From assembly GCA_009746045.1 (NCBI GenBank), contig RPFO01000072.1, forward strand, positions 2,429,985 to 2,493,984: a DNA stretch of 64,000 bases, in the 5' to 3' direction. Below, one piece after another: positions 1 through 10,749 of this stretch. This DNA comes from Mesostigma viride (taxonomy: Eukaryota > Streptophyta > Mesostigmatophyceae > Mesostigmatales > Mesostigmataceae). A program made the translations under genes and the position numbers. Numbering within the stretch: the stretch's first letter is position 1; every line of letters begins with the position of its first letter. Below the pieces are notes generated by a model that saw nothing but the letters and a program-made list of their open reading frames with translations, was not told where the DNA came from and searched no databases.

Positions 1-112
1 GCTGGCTTATGTCACAGTTCTGTGTGCTTCGTACCATGGGTGGCCAGCATTGCAGCTCATTGTTTTTCTTATCAGAGTTATAGCTCATTGTCAGTGCTGT
101 GACGAAACTTAC

Positions 113-189
113 CTGGACAAGGATCAGGTAGGCCATCTGGAACGGCAGCCAGAGCAAGAAGAAGCCGATCTGTTCCAGCCAGATGACCA
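113..189 (-). CDS. Candidate exon: membrane segment
   Basis: Before a perfect GTAAGT donor at 112-107 the frame reads VPSWLVIWLEQIGFFLLWLP and FQMAYLILVQ, a convincing membrane helix. No AG acceptor was found in the short open stretch upstream, so the left boundary of the helix-coding frame is guessed. The gene may continue beyond base 1. Confidence 0.4.
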
Positions 190-312
190 GCCATGATGGC
201 ACACGAGCAGCAGCAGGGTTTGCAATTGTACAGGGTTAGCATGCAGCCACCCACTCTTGCATGGAGCCACATCGATAACAAGAAATCGAGGCAGTTACTA
301 ACAGCAGTGCAC

Positions 313-568
313 CTTATTGCCATTCCAAGCTGCACGTCCTGCGCGAGGTAAACGCGGCTGATCATGCGCTCATCAAGGTTTCTGGTGAGACGCGCGATCC
401 GCATTCCTAGCTTTATCTGCTCATGGACCCCTACAGACGTGACTAGACTCTCCCTTGGTGACAGATACGACTGTGATGTAGAGGTGGAGGGGCTGGGCGC
501 TGAGGCTCCCATGCTAATACAGGAAGAACGGCCACTAGCCCGCTGGAGACGTTGCAAATTCTGCATGC
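313..568 (-). CDS. Exon: Ser/Thr-rich segment and amphipathic helix
   Basis: This 256-base segment is bounded by ..TGTAATTATAG and GTGCAC. One frame reads a Ser-rich start and then IKLGMRIARLTRNLDERMIS, protein-like throughout. It needs one base from the previous exon while 1441 leaves none, so a small exon is missing or the acceptor differs. Confidence 0.45.
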
Positions 569-1440
569 CTATAATTACATCATAAGTAAAACAATGGTCG
601 CAAGCGGTTCAAGAAGACGCCTACATGCACGCTACCATGTACCTGGAACCAGCCCAAGTTGGGAGCACTGCGCGCCGAGATGCCAGTAAGCACTGCAAAC
701 GAGAGCTGCTTGCATGGCACAGGTAGTTGCGCCCGCCGTGGCCGGACCATTGTGAACCGGATCACACACCAGCATTTTGGCCCCCCGATTTCCACACACA
801 GCCCGGCCGTTGCGCACAGCATTGCACACAGAGTGACAAGAAAGAAAGGCAAGGTGGTTACACGGCCACATGCTTGAGCAGTGGGATAAAAGACGAAGGA
901 AAAATGCATCAGACTGTGACAAGTTATAATTAGATTAGGTGAAGTACACGCTTAGGGCTGTCGCAGTTCAAGACATGAGCCAGCACCCGTAGGCCACTGC
1001 ATGTGTAAACCCAAAAAAGGCGATCAGTAGCCAAACAAGAGGGCAAACATCCATGCTGCAAAGGTATAGAAAGGCTTGAACTGGCCTCCTTGGGCCCTCT
1101 CTTCCCCCACCCGATGGAACTCCATTTTTTTTTTTTTTTAACAGAACAAGAGGGGGGGAACAGAACGGTAATTACGGGCTGAAAGCAGCTGTGCATGACG
1201 GCTGACATGCTCGCAACTTGCATGATCGAAAAAGCTCGATTTTTGTGAGCAAAGCGCAATCCTCCCATAAATGCATCGTAGCAGTATGCCCGCCGCCTGC
1301 TGGTCGCGAGGCAAACCAACTGGTGCGTGGCTGGTGTGATGTCATCGTCAATAGAAAAGGTTATGGCGGCACTCGCTTCCCAAGCAAATACCATCACGTA
1401 CCACTTGCTAGATATGAATGACCTTTTGTTTGTCACATAC

Positions 1441-1545
1441 CCTAGCCAACCTGGGCCAGCTAGCCTCCCGTTGTATGCCCTGGACACGCATGGAGGCGTA
1501 CACCGAGGTCCCCACCCCATGGGCCATGTCCCGGAGTGTCATCGT
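1441..1545 (-). CDS. Exon: cytoplasmic helix
   Basis: This 105-base phase 0-0 exon lies between ..GGCTGTACAG and GTATGT. It encodes MTLRDMAHGVGTSVYASMRV followed by QGIQREASWPRLA. An (AT)n run of about 25 bases sits just upstream of its acceptor. Confidence 0.6.
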
Positions 1546-1687
1546 CTGTACAGCCGCGATGCACTGATATATATATATATATATATATTTAGGCATAGGG
1601 AAGCCACCAACCCCACGCCCACCATAACCAGCCATGCATGCCGCCCACCGCTCCACTGCTATTCACCACTTCAACCGCAGGGCTCAC

Positions 1688-2001
1688 CTGCTTGAAGATC
1701 ACGAGCGGTGTGTACGCGACCTGAAGCTGCCCGGTCGTCACGCGATGCCTGCGTGAGCTGGCGCTCAGGTCATGGCTCCGTGCAAACAGCGGCAGACAAC
1801 CACAGCAAGAGGCATCTTCCAGTGATTCGCCACCCCTTTGGCTGGCTGCCATGTCCCAGGCGGTCAGGTGCCCTACCGATTCGCCACTGCCACCTGCCGC
1901 ACGGGCAACTGCAGCCCTGGGGCTGCCAGCACGGGAGGAGTGGGAGCCTGATTTCGTTGACCCTTCCTTGCTAATGGTCGCCGGGAAGGGTCCCTTGAGG
2001 T
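1688..2001 (-). CDS. Exon: low-complexity cytoplasmic region
   Basis: This 314-base exon has the acceptor ..TCTCTCGCAG and the donor GTGAGC. It encodes a Ser/Ala/Gly/Arg-rich segment of about 80 residues, then VTTGQLQVAYTPLVIFKQ. It ends in phase 0 and joins the 1545 exon. The composition suggests a flexible cytoplasmic tail or loop. Confidence 0.6.
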
Positions 2002-2127
2002 CTGCGAGAGATGACCGCGGGTTTGTGACGCTTGTATGCATGGGGTCAGAAAACGGATGTACACACAGAGTCCCTCTAATACTTACAACCCAGTACAGAG
2101 GTGAGCTACAGTAGGCGTGAGGTCCTT

Positions 2128-2409
2128 ATTCGAGAGCTTCCGGAGCCTTTTGCCCTTCAATTGCGCTATGCTGACAGCGAGCGGTTACAACGGTTTTAAC
2201 TGGAAACGGCCACCAATCTAAGCGTGACGCCACCAATCTAAGCGCAATGCGCTTATAAGTCTGCGCTTGGAAGGGGGCTGCGCTAGTCTTTTTGCCCTGA
2301 AGGGCAGGGAATCTGTGCTTAACGCTACGGCGATCTACGGCTGCGGCCGCTTTCATTTTGTAACCGTGGGCATAACCGTAGCGCAATGGAAGGGCAAAAG
2401 CTCTCGAAT
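2128..2409. mobile_element. MITE-like element with long terminal inverted repeats
   Basis: The ends are inverted copies: ATTCGAGAGCTT then TTTTGCCCTTCAATTGCGCT at the left, and the reverse complement of ATTCGAGAGC followed by TTTTGCCCTTCCATTGCGCT at the right. The left arm has about 10 extra bases. The element is 282 bases and has no coding capacity. No target duplication is obvious, so it may be old. It lies between exons of the minus-strand gene. Confidence 0.75.
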
Positions 2410-3771
2410 CGGGCACAACGAGTTTTGAGGAATGGGATGTGAGCATCCAGGGCCCTGCAGCCAATGATGAGCTGGCAGATATATTAGTACTCTACGAAGC
2501 CACGAGCGTACCATGGCTAGCAGTCTGAGTTTGCAACTACAGGCCGTGTGCCTAGGTGCATGCCAGCACGATCCAGCAGATGTGACGTGTGGCAGATGTG
2601 ACGTGTGAATGGACATGCACACATGGCAGGAAGACCTCACAGGGCCCAACTCTGCCTGCCATGAACACAATCATGCAAGATAACAAATGGGTAGTGAAAG
2701 TAAACACTGCGTTGCGCCGGCCTTTGTTGGGTCACACGACAGGGTGGGGGTCTAGTACAGTGATACAGTTAGGCCATGCAGATGCGGCAGGTCCAGTCAA
2801 GAATAGCCTAAAATATAATCAGTCAAGAATAGCGATTGCCAGGCAGGTGGCGAATAAAATGCGCGAACAACGGCAGAAAACAGGTTGCACGCGCATACCT
2901 TGGAGCCCAATAACCTAGCTATAGCGGCTACCCTTCCATCTCACGATACAGAAACCATGTTCAGAGAACCACGAGCACGCGCATACCTTGGAACAAGAGC
3001 CCGTAGCTTCACGAGAGGCCAGCAATTGCGTCAGGGACATTTGCAGGGGCAAGGATGTGGCGCGCCAGAAGCCAGGTGTCAGTCAGCACCGCCTCTTCTA
3101 GTAAATGCCCTCTTCTAGTAAATGCCGCGAGGACGAAGCAGCACTGTACACAGTATTCAACTAGCATGACCCACAACCCAGATGTAGCTACTTGTGCTCA
3201 AGCCATGTGGTATTACCTTGGAATGGCTATCCTCCTTGCAGACCCTGACCGAAGTGGGAACATAGTCCAAGATAGACTATGGATTTGCTACCCCCACCCC
3301 CACACCACACACACACAGATACTCTACTGGCTACCAACCATGTCCGTGAGTGGCTGGCCTGTGTGGTAAATTTGCAATGCGACGTGCAGTCAATGTCGCA
3401 CAGAGCCAATGAGCGCTTGAAGCGCAGCCTGCACACTGCATGGAGAAAACGCCTGCATGGGGCCATAGGTGCGTCCAAGTCCAACAGTGGTTCTTTGATG
3501 GTGTTGCGTGGTGATGATATGGGAGGATAGCCGCTACAGCTAGATATTCTGAGCCTGATAGGTGAATCTTTTCATGGTTATATGTGAAGGAGGCATGAGA
3601 AAAATGCTGCAGACACAGGAACCCTCACACACGTGTGTAGTTGGGGGGAAAAAAAAAACGCGAGCAACTGAGCAACCCGAGACATCATGATGAAGTTAAC
3701 AAACACTCGGCATTGAACGGCCCTAACATTAAAACTATTTTTATAACACATAAATTCAAAGAATTACTCAC
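2410..3771. other. Intronic stretch, nothing recognised
   Basis: Between the MITE and the exon at 3772 no segment reads like coding sequence with splice sites that restore the phase, although at least one short exon is expected here. A small direct repeat (CCTCTTCTAGTAAATGCC) occurs twice at 3090-3125. Confidence 0.4.
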
Positions 3772-3886
3772 GCGACGGTCGCTACCCTGAACCCCAAACA
3801 ACCGTGCCAGGAAGACAGCCATGAAGTAGTAGAAGCGCGAGCAAACAGAAAGGTGACAGCCGTGGAAAGTAATGTCCCCACATGTG
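3772..3886 (-). CDS. Exon: membrane segment
   Basis: This 115-base exon lies between ..GCGATGTCAG and GTGAGT. The peptide (ITFHGCHLSVCSRFYYFMAV, then FLARLFGV) is an aromatic-rich hydrophobic helix. It takes one base from the previous exon and ends in phase 0. The chain breaks after this exon. Confidence 0.58.
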
Positions 3887-4043
3887 CTGACATCGCCACA
3901 ACCCAAGGAAACTCACTTCCTGGCATATTGCAACAAAGGGCACGAGCCCAGGAAACCGAATGGCCAGGAAAGAGTTATCTCATGCAGCATCAAAGATTCC
4001 TCGCATATCAAGGGTTGCAGGAGCCAGGATCCCACACACTCAC

Positions 4044-4117
4044 GAAACTTCGCCCTCAAGCCCCACTGCATCCCAATCGCCAGCCTCCACAGCATCTCCC
4101 CGGTAAACGAACGCTTT
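4044..4117 (-). CDS. Short exon: charged loop
   Basis: This 74-base exon is bounded by ..CATTATTTGAG and GTGAGT. It begins in phase 0, as the 6231 donor requires, and ends two bases into a codon, as the 3886 exon requires. The peptide (AFVYRGDAVEAGDWDAVGLE) is acidic, like a cytoplasmic loop. A different, longer frame over 3913-4302 is open too, but does not fit the phases. Confidence 0.5.
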
Positions 4118-6230
4118 CTCAAATAATGGTATGTTTCAAGCCTTTTTTTAGTATAGTTTAGTATAAAACCACTAGAGTGCGCGATGTATCGGGGGGTACC
4201 TGGAGATGCTGCTTGGAGTGGAGCAGCCACTTTTGTCCCGCCACGATCCTTCGAGAAGAATGGGTTCCTTGGTGCTGGGAGACATAGCTTGCGGGTCGCC
4301 ATGCAGGCTTCTGTCTCCCTGAGGTAGACCCCGGCCTGATCTGGGATCCCTGCCCATAGTGTCTGCAGGGATCACCCGCTCTGCCAGATAGACACACTTC
4401 CCTTGCTGTGTGTGTGTGGGGGGGGGGGGCGGGGGGAGAAAATAGGCACACAGTATAAGGACGGGCGCATGGTGCAGAGCGCAAAAGTCGCCGAGCATTC
4501 GCATTCGACTGCTCGCCGAGGCAGAATAGAGCTGATTGCTGTCACGAACAGGTAACTGCAGTTATAAACAAGTTTTGCGGGCTTCGCCCGCGACATTAGA
4601 GCTTGTACCTTTTGTGGCCGGTCCCCGGCCAGGGAGCCCCGGCTAGGGAGATGTGAGTCACCACGTACCTCCGTCGAGTGCCAAGTGGCGCTAGTCCCGC
4701 CAAGGAGCGCGCGCTAGCTTTAGAGTTTCGACCACAAGATTCATGGAGTTTGGCAAAAGGGTGAAGGAAAAAAATCCGAAATGCAATGGGAGGCCTATGA
4801 AGGTTCGAACCCGGTACGTCACGATTAATTGTATGATGAGGTGTGCCTTGGCGCCTGAAGTCTACGTAAGCAACTTTATTAGAAGTTGCACAATATGTAC
4901 ATTGCTAAAAAGGGACAAACTGCGCAACCGTGCAGTGGACGGAGCTCGCGAACTACTTGCGGAGTTCAAGCTCCAGATTGACTGCTACCCCTGCACGGGA
5001 GCGCGATGCGCGCGGGGATGAGTGACCTCGCCAAACCCGCAGACAGCAGGGGGAAATCGCTTACAGGCGGTGGAGCACAGGAAAATCCACGTGTGAGCTT
5101 CCTGCGCGTTTGTAACGGGATATCGCCAACAGAAAGTTTGGTCCAACAGCCCAAAAGTTTGCGACGGTTATATCTGGAGCTCGCGAACACAGGAAATCGC
5201 AGAGTTTTCTAGTAGGAGCCATCTGGGCATACGGACCTCTGCCAAATGGCTCATCTGGATGTAACGCTTCAGAAACCTCAAAAATGGGCGCGCCGTGGTT
5301 TGACCTTTTCGTGATTGGTCGCAACGAAATTTCGCGCAGCTCATTCGTCAAGCGGACTGTAAGTCGCGCCGCTGAGTGGCTGGAGCCGAAGGCCGTTCGA
5401 AAGAGTGTTAGCTAAAATTGTGCCAGGGCTGCGGTTTACAAATTTTAGTATATATGTTGATCCCTGTTCAATCCTAATAATCAAAAGTCTTTATAGAAAC
5501 AATTGGTGGACTGGGCCATCATGAATGAATGGCGAGGTGGAACCGAATAAGAAATGAAACAATTCAGCACGTAGCGCATGCCCTTAATCAACAGATAAAA
5601 AGAGGCGGGTGGGCAGGTGAAAGAAACCATCTAGACGACAAACTATGTTTGGCGAAGTTCCCCTTCGGCGCAGGACATCCCTTGATAAACATAATTCAAT
5701 TTCAATGTAAGGTAACACTTGCGTCACCAAGGTTTTATGATAAACATTCTTGAATGATTATATGATTCTTTGAACGATTCCTACTCCTAGTTCCAACGCC
5801 CACTAGGCCTTGCCACGCAAATTGCTTTCGTCTCGGACAAGTGGCGACCATCACACCCTAACGCACGACGCACGATTTTCAGCAACGTCGCATATTCCGT
5901 ACCAGAGCCTACAACCAGTGGCGCGCGGCCTGACCAAGGGCAGCCGGCCCACATTTTCCTACAACCAGTGGCGCGCGGCCTGACCAAGGGCAGCCGGCCC
6001 ACAATTTCTCACATTTAATTTCTGAGTTGCCTACAATCCACTTTGTGGTTTGGTTGGCTGGACCTGAAGCGGCTGGCCCAGCCACCTGACGCCTGCGGCG
6101 GCCTCTCTGGTACCGCTACAATAACCCAATTTCAAAGCTAGCGATGATGTACTTCGTTCCTTGCATTAGGTCCCAGAGCTGAGGTGATCCTTTCATGTAG
6201 AGGCATGCTGCATTGATGTCGAAAACTTAC
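4118..6230. other. Long intron without recognised gene
   Basis: The stretch holds a (TG)n(G)n tract near 4405-4435, a small GCGGGC/GCCCGC hairpin near 4577-4591, and the 48-bp duplication near 5.9 kb. No ORF here reads like protein. Its length suggests an old insertion. Confidence 0.5.
5908..6001. repeat. Tandem duplication of a ~48-bp segment
   Basis: The segment CCTACAACCAGTGGCGCGCG.. is present twice in direct succession, ending ..GGCAGCCGGCCCACA in both. It lies in the intron between 6380>6231 and 4117>4044. Confidence 0.9.
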
Positions 6231-6380
6231 CCAGATGACCTTGATCAGGATGAGGTAGCCCGAAAATATGACGATGGCCAGCGGATGAGCCAACCCCACA
6301 GCCACGCTGATGAGAGGCCCCAACGGGAAGCCGGCTGCGTTTTGGTCAGGAACCCAAATCAGGTACATAGGACACCAAGG
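6231..6380 (-). CDS. Exon: membrane segments
   Basis: This 150-base exon (phase 0-0) runs from ..CTCATCCGCAG to GTAAGT. It encodes YLIWVPDQNAAGFPLGPLIS followed by a long hydrophobic stretch (VAVGLAHPLAIVIFSGYLIL). It joins in phase to the exon at 4117. Confidence 0.62.
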
Positions 6381-7391
6381 CTGCGGATGAGCTGCACCAC
6401 CCGGCTTAGCTGCAGGAACGTAAAGCTGCCATGCATGGCCAATACTAACTTTAAAGGTGGAAGGGTTAGGAAAGCTTGTTAGTTCTCAATTCTCCTTCAT
6501 AACATCGGAGAGATAATTCCGTTAATGAAGGCATCCTATGACAGAACAATGGAAAAACCATACCGGTAAAGCCGGCTTGCCCTCTAGTCCACCTCAAAGA
6601 TGCAGTGGCAGTGCCCCAGGTGATCTGGACGGGTGGCTCTGGGTTTGCCTTGCTTGGTGCATCAACAGCACTTGCTTGGGTGCAAAGCATGCAGATGTTC
6701 GAGTGAAAGTATCCACAACACTAGGAGCCAGTTTCAATCTGACCGCCTGCATCATGCTCGTTCTCTGGAGGAAGAAGCATGATTTCGGGGCAGGGGCTTT
6801 AGGCCACGGCCAGCTGGGGTTGCATAAGAGGGTGGGGCTGGCACTCACGATGCCTGGCATGATCTGCATTTCTGACATGCAGCACTACCAAGGCATGGCA
6901 CAACCACTTTGCAAAGGACTGCCCACGTGTGAAGGCAATCAAGACGCAAATCTAGCACCACGAATCATAGCCGCCCAGCAATGCCAAACTACTTGCAATG
7001 TATTCTGGAAAGCCAGACAAATGCTCCGAAGGGTCATGCATGTGTCTGGATCACGCTTGGCAAATGCGTAGTCTGTGGCCTCACCATCCACATGGACTCC
7101 CAAGAGGCATGAGATTGACTTTAAGGACATTCCCAGCTTGTGGCTTGTTCGTAAGCAAGCTTCTCCTTCCCTTCTTATCGTTGTAAAAAAAACGTACGGC
7201 ACCCAAAGATCATGGCGTGTTTTCTTGGCTCACAGCAGTGGTCACTGAATATTGGCCCATGTAACAGGCGTCGGCAAGAAAAGACTAGGCAGCGCAGGAT
7301 AAGAGCAGATCCTGGCAGCCGCAGCCGAACATAGACATAGGTTGTCTCATTGATAGACTGCCAGCAAGACCCGTACCAACGGCGTACGCAC

Positions 7392-7621
7392 CTGTGGCGT
7401 AGAACATGCAGGCTTGCGCCATGGTGGGAAACGTCAGCATTAGCACAAGGAATTCCGGGCCGGGGAACCGGATGGCTGCGGGCACGTCTTCCCATTCGGC
7501 CGCTTGGTCCGGTCGGCAGGAGCGCATGACCCACAAGACCAAGAGGACGACACCGCGGATGACCAGGCACGCGGCGAGCTCCAAGAGGGAGTAGACGGCC
7601 ACCGCGCCAAAGTCGTCGCGG
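7392..7621 (-). CDS. Exon: two membrane segments
   Basis: This 230-base exon lies between ..CCCCCATGCAG and GTGCGT. It encodes two hydrophobic helices, AVAVYSLLELAACLVIRGVV (continuing LLVLWVM) and EFLVLMLTFPTMAQACMFYA, separated by a charged loop with Arg and Asp/Glu. Its first base completes the Asp codon left by the 7918 donor. The shape is that of a multipass receptor or transporter core, but no family signature was recognised. Confidence 0.65.
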
Positions 7622-7917
7622 CTGCATGGGGGCATGGGGAGTTTCATGGGGCATGGGGGGGAATATGGAGCTAGGAAGGCATATGAGGCACAGGAGGTGA
7701 CTCGATGGGACAGTTATATGAGGCAGTTATATGAGGTAGAGGAGAGGTGGGAAGAAAACCACGCACAAATTCAATGGCCGATGTATCTATAATCTAGCCG
7801 CTATTGCGTTCAATCAATGGACTGGCTCATCAAGCCACCCAATCATTACAGTAGAATAATCAAGAAGTAACTTCAGTACATATTTCCACAACCAAGGGCC
7901 TGACTGGCGGCACTCAC

Positions 7918-8035
7918 TCGTTGAGGTGAGACAGCTCATCGTGTACCACAGGAGGCATCACCGGCACCTGAGGATGCATGCCCTGCACGCAGTACAGAGA
8001 AAGCATCACAATGAAGCCGACGTCGCGGGGTGAGC
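7918..8035 (-). CDS. Exon: membrane segment and extracellular loop
   Basis: This 118-base exon has the acceptor ..AACAAGATAG (inside the repeat edge) and the donor GTGAGT. The peptide has a hydrophobic run (VGFIVMLSLYCVQ) then a Pro-rich loop (HPQVPVMPPVVHDELS). Phases (2 in, 2 out) match the exons on both sides. Confidence 0.6.
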
Positions 8036-8855
8036 CTATCTTGTTGGCCCCTCGGTGACGAGGATAGCCCCCCATCCAACAGTCCAATGCATAGACCATG
8101 TACCCATAGAATGTATCCTATCTTGCTGGCCCCTCGGTGACGAGGATAGCCCCCCATCCAACAGTCCAATGCATAGACCATGTATACATAGAATGTATCC
8201 TATCTTGCTGGCCCCTCGGTGATGAGGATAGCCCCCCATCCAACAGTCCAATGCATAGACCATGTACACATAGAATGTATCCTATCTTGCTGGCCCCTCG
8301 GTGACGAGGATAGCCCCCCATCCAACAGTCCAATGCATAGACCATGTACACATAGAATGTATCCTATCTTGTTGGCCCCTCGGTGACGAGGATAGCACCC
8401 CATCCAACAGTCCAATGCATAGACCATGTACACATAGAATGTATCCTATCTTGTTGGCCCCTCGGTGATGAGGATTGCCCCCCATCCAACAGTCCAATGC
8501 ATAGACCATGTATACATAGAATGTATCCTATCTTGTTGGCCCCTCGGTGATGAGGATAGCCCCCCATCCAACAGTCCAATGCATAGACCATGTACACATA
8601 GAATGTATCCTATCTTGCTGGCCCCTCGGTGATGAGGATAGCCCCCCATCCAACAGTCCAATGCATAGACCATGTATACATAGAATGTATCCTATCTTGC
8701 TGGCCCCTCGGTGATGAGGATAGCCCCCCCATCCAACAGTCCAATGCATAGACCATGTACACATAGAATGTATCCTATCTTGTTGGCCCCTCGGTGATGA
8801 GGATAGCCCCCCATCCAACAGTCCAATGCATAGACCATGTATACATAGAATGTAT
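8033..8855. repeat. 82-bp minisatellite, 10 copies, filling an intron
   Basis: Ten copies of an 82-base unit, each containing GGCCCCTCGGTGA (8048 to 8787), occupy the whole intron between 9013>8845 and 8035>7918. On the minus strand each unit carries both the donor-like TAT|GTATAC or GTACAC and the acceptor-like CAAGATAG used at the intron ends. The overlapping 75-77-residue minus-strand ORFs with period 82 are artefacts. Confidence 0.96.
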
Positions 8856-9013
8856 TGAAACAGAAACGGTCGCGAGGCGGGATTACTAGAAGTAGTTGCT
8901 AATGAACCCCAGTCATCCATAATGAGTACCAAGTATGAAGTCTCAGCCTGCTGCATGAATGAGCCGTTGTGGTGTCTCCAGGCGAAGTGGTCACCGCGTC
9001 CTCCCTTCACGCC
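8845..9013 (-). CDS. Exon ending inside the 82-bp repeat
   Basis: This 169-base exon starts after ..CATGCGAG in phase 0 and reads GRGDHFAWRHHNGSF..LVLIMDDWGS..PFLFQ. It ends at CTAT|GTATAC, which lies in the first repeat unit. The one leftover base plus the two first bases of the 8035 exon make a Cys codon, so phases agree. Confidence 0.45.
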
Positions 9014-9471
9014 CTCGCATGGTAATGGGCACATGACACACTAATGTGATTACAGCGGCGCTTGTAACTGCGCCACAGGGCACCAGTTGAGGGAAATCCA
9101 ACCCTCAATACGCAACGAGGAGGCAGGGCGCCCTAGCCTCTCTCACTGACGGGGGGGCAGGCCACATTTTTCTTTCTCAGAAAGTCGAAAATGAAGCATA
9201 ATGCAAGCAAAGATAAGAAACCGATTGCGCTCTGGAGCTTTCTGCGTTTTGGCAGAGCACAAGGCACTGCAATTGTGGGATTACGCTAGGTAGAACTCAC
9301 ACGAGAGGTTTATTTGGCCACGTGCGACATGGTTGCCATTTTTCCAAAAGCCTGCACTGGTCTCATGATCCTCCCACATACTGCCACCCATTACCTCTGA
9401 TACCCTCCAACATACTGCCATCCGCTACCCTTCATCTGATATCCTCTCATGCACATACTGCCATCCGTTAC

Positions 9472-9837
9472 CTCTGATATCGCCTCCAGCTGGCTGATAT
9501 TGAGAAGCCCGGCTGTCCTTGTCGAGGGCCCCTGCTCCAGGAACGCCTCTTGAAGGTTTGTGCCCACTCCCTGGCCCACACTCCCTGTCCGTTCATAATC
9601 CGTCACGCGACAGCTGCCGTTGGTGGGGAAGACAAGGTTGAGTGCGCTAGCATCCTCAGCAGCCTGGGTGGACCCTGTGGCGCCCAACCCAAATATCGGC
9701 CACGGCCACCCGTTGTTGATCCAGGCCAGCTTGTGCAGGATCTGGCCCAGGGTGGTGTCCTTGCGCACGTCGAGCCGGCCCATCATCTGGCAGGGTGGCA
9801 CGGTGACGGAATAACGGGGAATGGCCAATTGGTTGAA
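9472..9837 (-). CDS. Exon: extracellular loop of the membrane protein
   Basis: A long open segment reads as a folded, extracellular-looking domain (sequons NGSC and NISQ, hydrophilic loop with WINNGWPWPIFG). It ends in phase 0 at the donor GAG|GTAACG. The 5' boundary is not clear: a TGA stands just before the ATG at 9840, no AG is near, and a 32-base repeat begins here. The donor region is itself tandemly repeated (9390-9480). Confidence 0.5.
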
Positions 9838-9922
9838 CATTCAAATGCATTAAGACCTAATTGGTTGAACATTCAAATGCATTAAGACCTAATTGGTTGA
9901 ACATTCAAATGCATTAAGACCT
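9827..9922. repeat. 32-bp tandem repeat, 3 exact copies
   Basis: The unit starting AATTGGTTGAACATTCAAAT occurs at 9827, 9859 and 9891 without change. On the minus strand it abuts the start of the open frame of the 9472 exon, so the true acceptor of that exon may be inside or hidden by the repeat. Confidence 0.95.
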
Positions 9923-10392
9923 AGCCCACCAGCAACTGCCACCATATTCTATATGACCGGACTGACCATGTGATGAACCTTGCATTTTCATTCCACTCTA
10001 CCCATCATTCAGAGCTTGGGTTGGCCCATGACTCGCCGGTGCCCATAATGGTGTGGAGAGTCAAATGCAGGGGTTGCTTCCTGGCAACCCGCATAGGTTA
10101 GACCGGATTCTGGATTTCTAATTTATGCAGGAGCAGAAAGACACATTCCGTGCACGACAACAGCCAGGATGTCTGTATACGTTTGAGATGTTGCGGTGTA
10201 ATGGCTTGTCTACACCCTTCCCCACATACACTGGCCCTAAAATACTGGGAAGATGTAAACGCCGCTTTGGAGAGCAGATCGTTACTAACAATTTAGTAGC
10301 AGAATCGTGCATGCAAGGTATGCCACCGGGCTTTAGAATGCACGCAGAAGGCTTGATGTGGCCACGATGCTCTCATTTGACTAGCGAAACGC

Positions 10393-10587
10393 GGCCCAAG
10401 AAACAGCCCCTAGGAGAACAGCGCGGTAGGGGGGAGGCGTTGGCACGAGTTGTTGATGGCCCAAGAAACAGCCCCTAGGAGAAATGCGCGGTAGGGGGGA
10501 GGTGTTGGCACTAGTTGTTGATGGCCCAAGAAACAGCCCCTGGGAGAACAGCGCGGCAGGGGGGAGGTGTTGGCACTAGTTGTTGAC
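10393..10587. repeat. 65-bp tandem repeat, 3 copies, intronic
   Basis: Three copies of a 65-base unit start with GGCCCAAGAAACAGCCCC at 10393, 10458 and 10523, with a few base changes. They lie directly downstream (minus strand) of the 10749>10627 exon. Confidence 0.9.
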
Positions 10588-10626
10588 AGTAGCATGCGTC
10601 AGCAGGCACACAGCCAAGGCACCCAC

Positions 10627-10749
10627 CTGAAAGAACTGGAGATGCCAGACATAGGCCTGCAAGGACAGGATAGCAGACAAACAACAACATCCGAGTAGCG
10701 GGCACACATCAGCATAGTGGGTAGAAATGGTCCTCACAAATTTGTGTCC
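10627..10749 (-). CDS. Exon: probable first membrane segment
   Basis: This 123-base, phase 0-0 exon sits between ..GTCTTTTCAG and GTGGGT. It encodes 41 residues: a polar start (GHKFVRTISTHYADV) followed by a Cys/Leu-rich hydrophobic stretch (LLGCCCLSAILSLQ) and AYVWHLQFFQ. It marks the change from ectodomain to membrane region. An internal CAG before AYVW could serve as an alternative acceptor. Confidence 0.5.

Noticed and set aside
4751-4813. tRNA-like A box (TGGCAAAAGGG) and B box (GGTTCGAACCC)
   Set aside because: The spacing is longer than in a tRNA and no acceptor, D or T stem can be paired around them; probably chance or a worn SINE head.
7914-8673. Series of 75-81-residue ORFs spaced 82 bases
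   Set aside because: Shadows of the 82-bp repeat.
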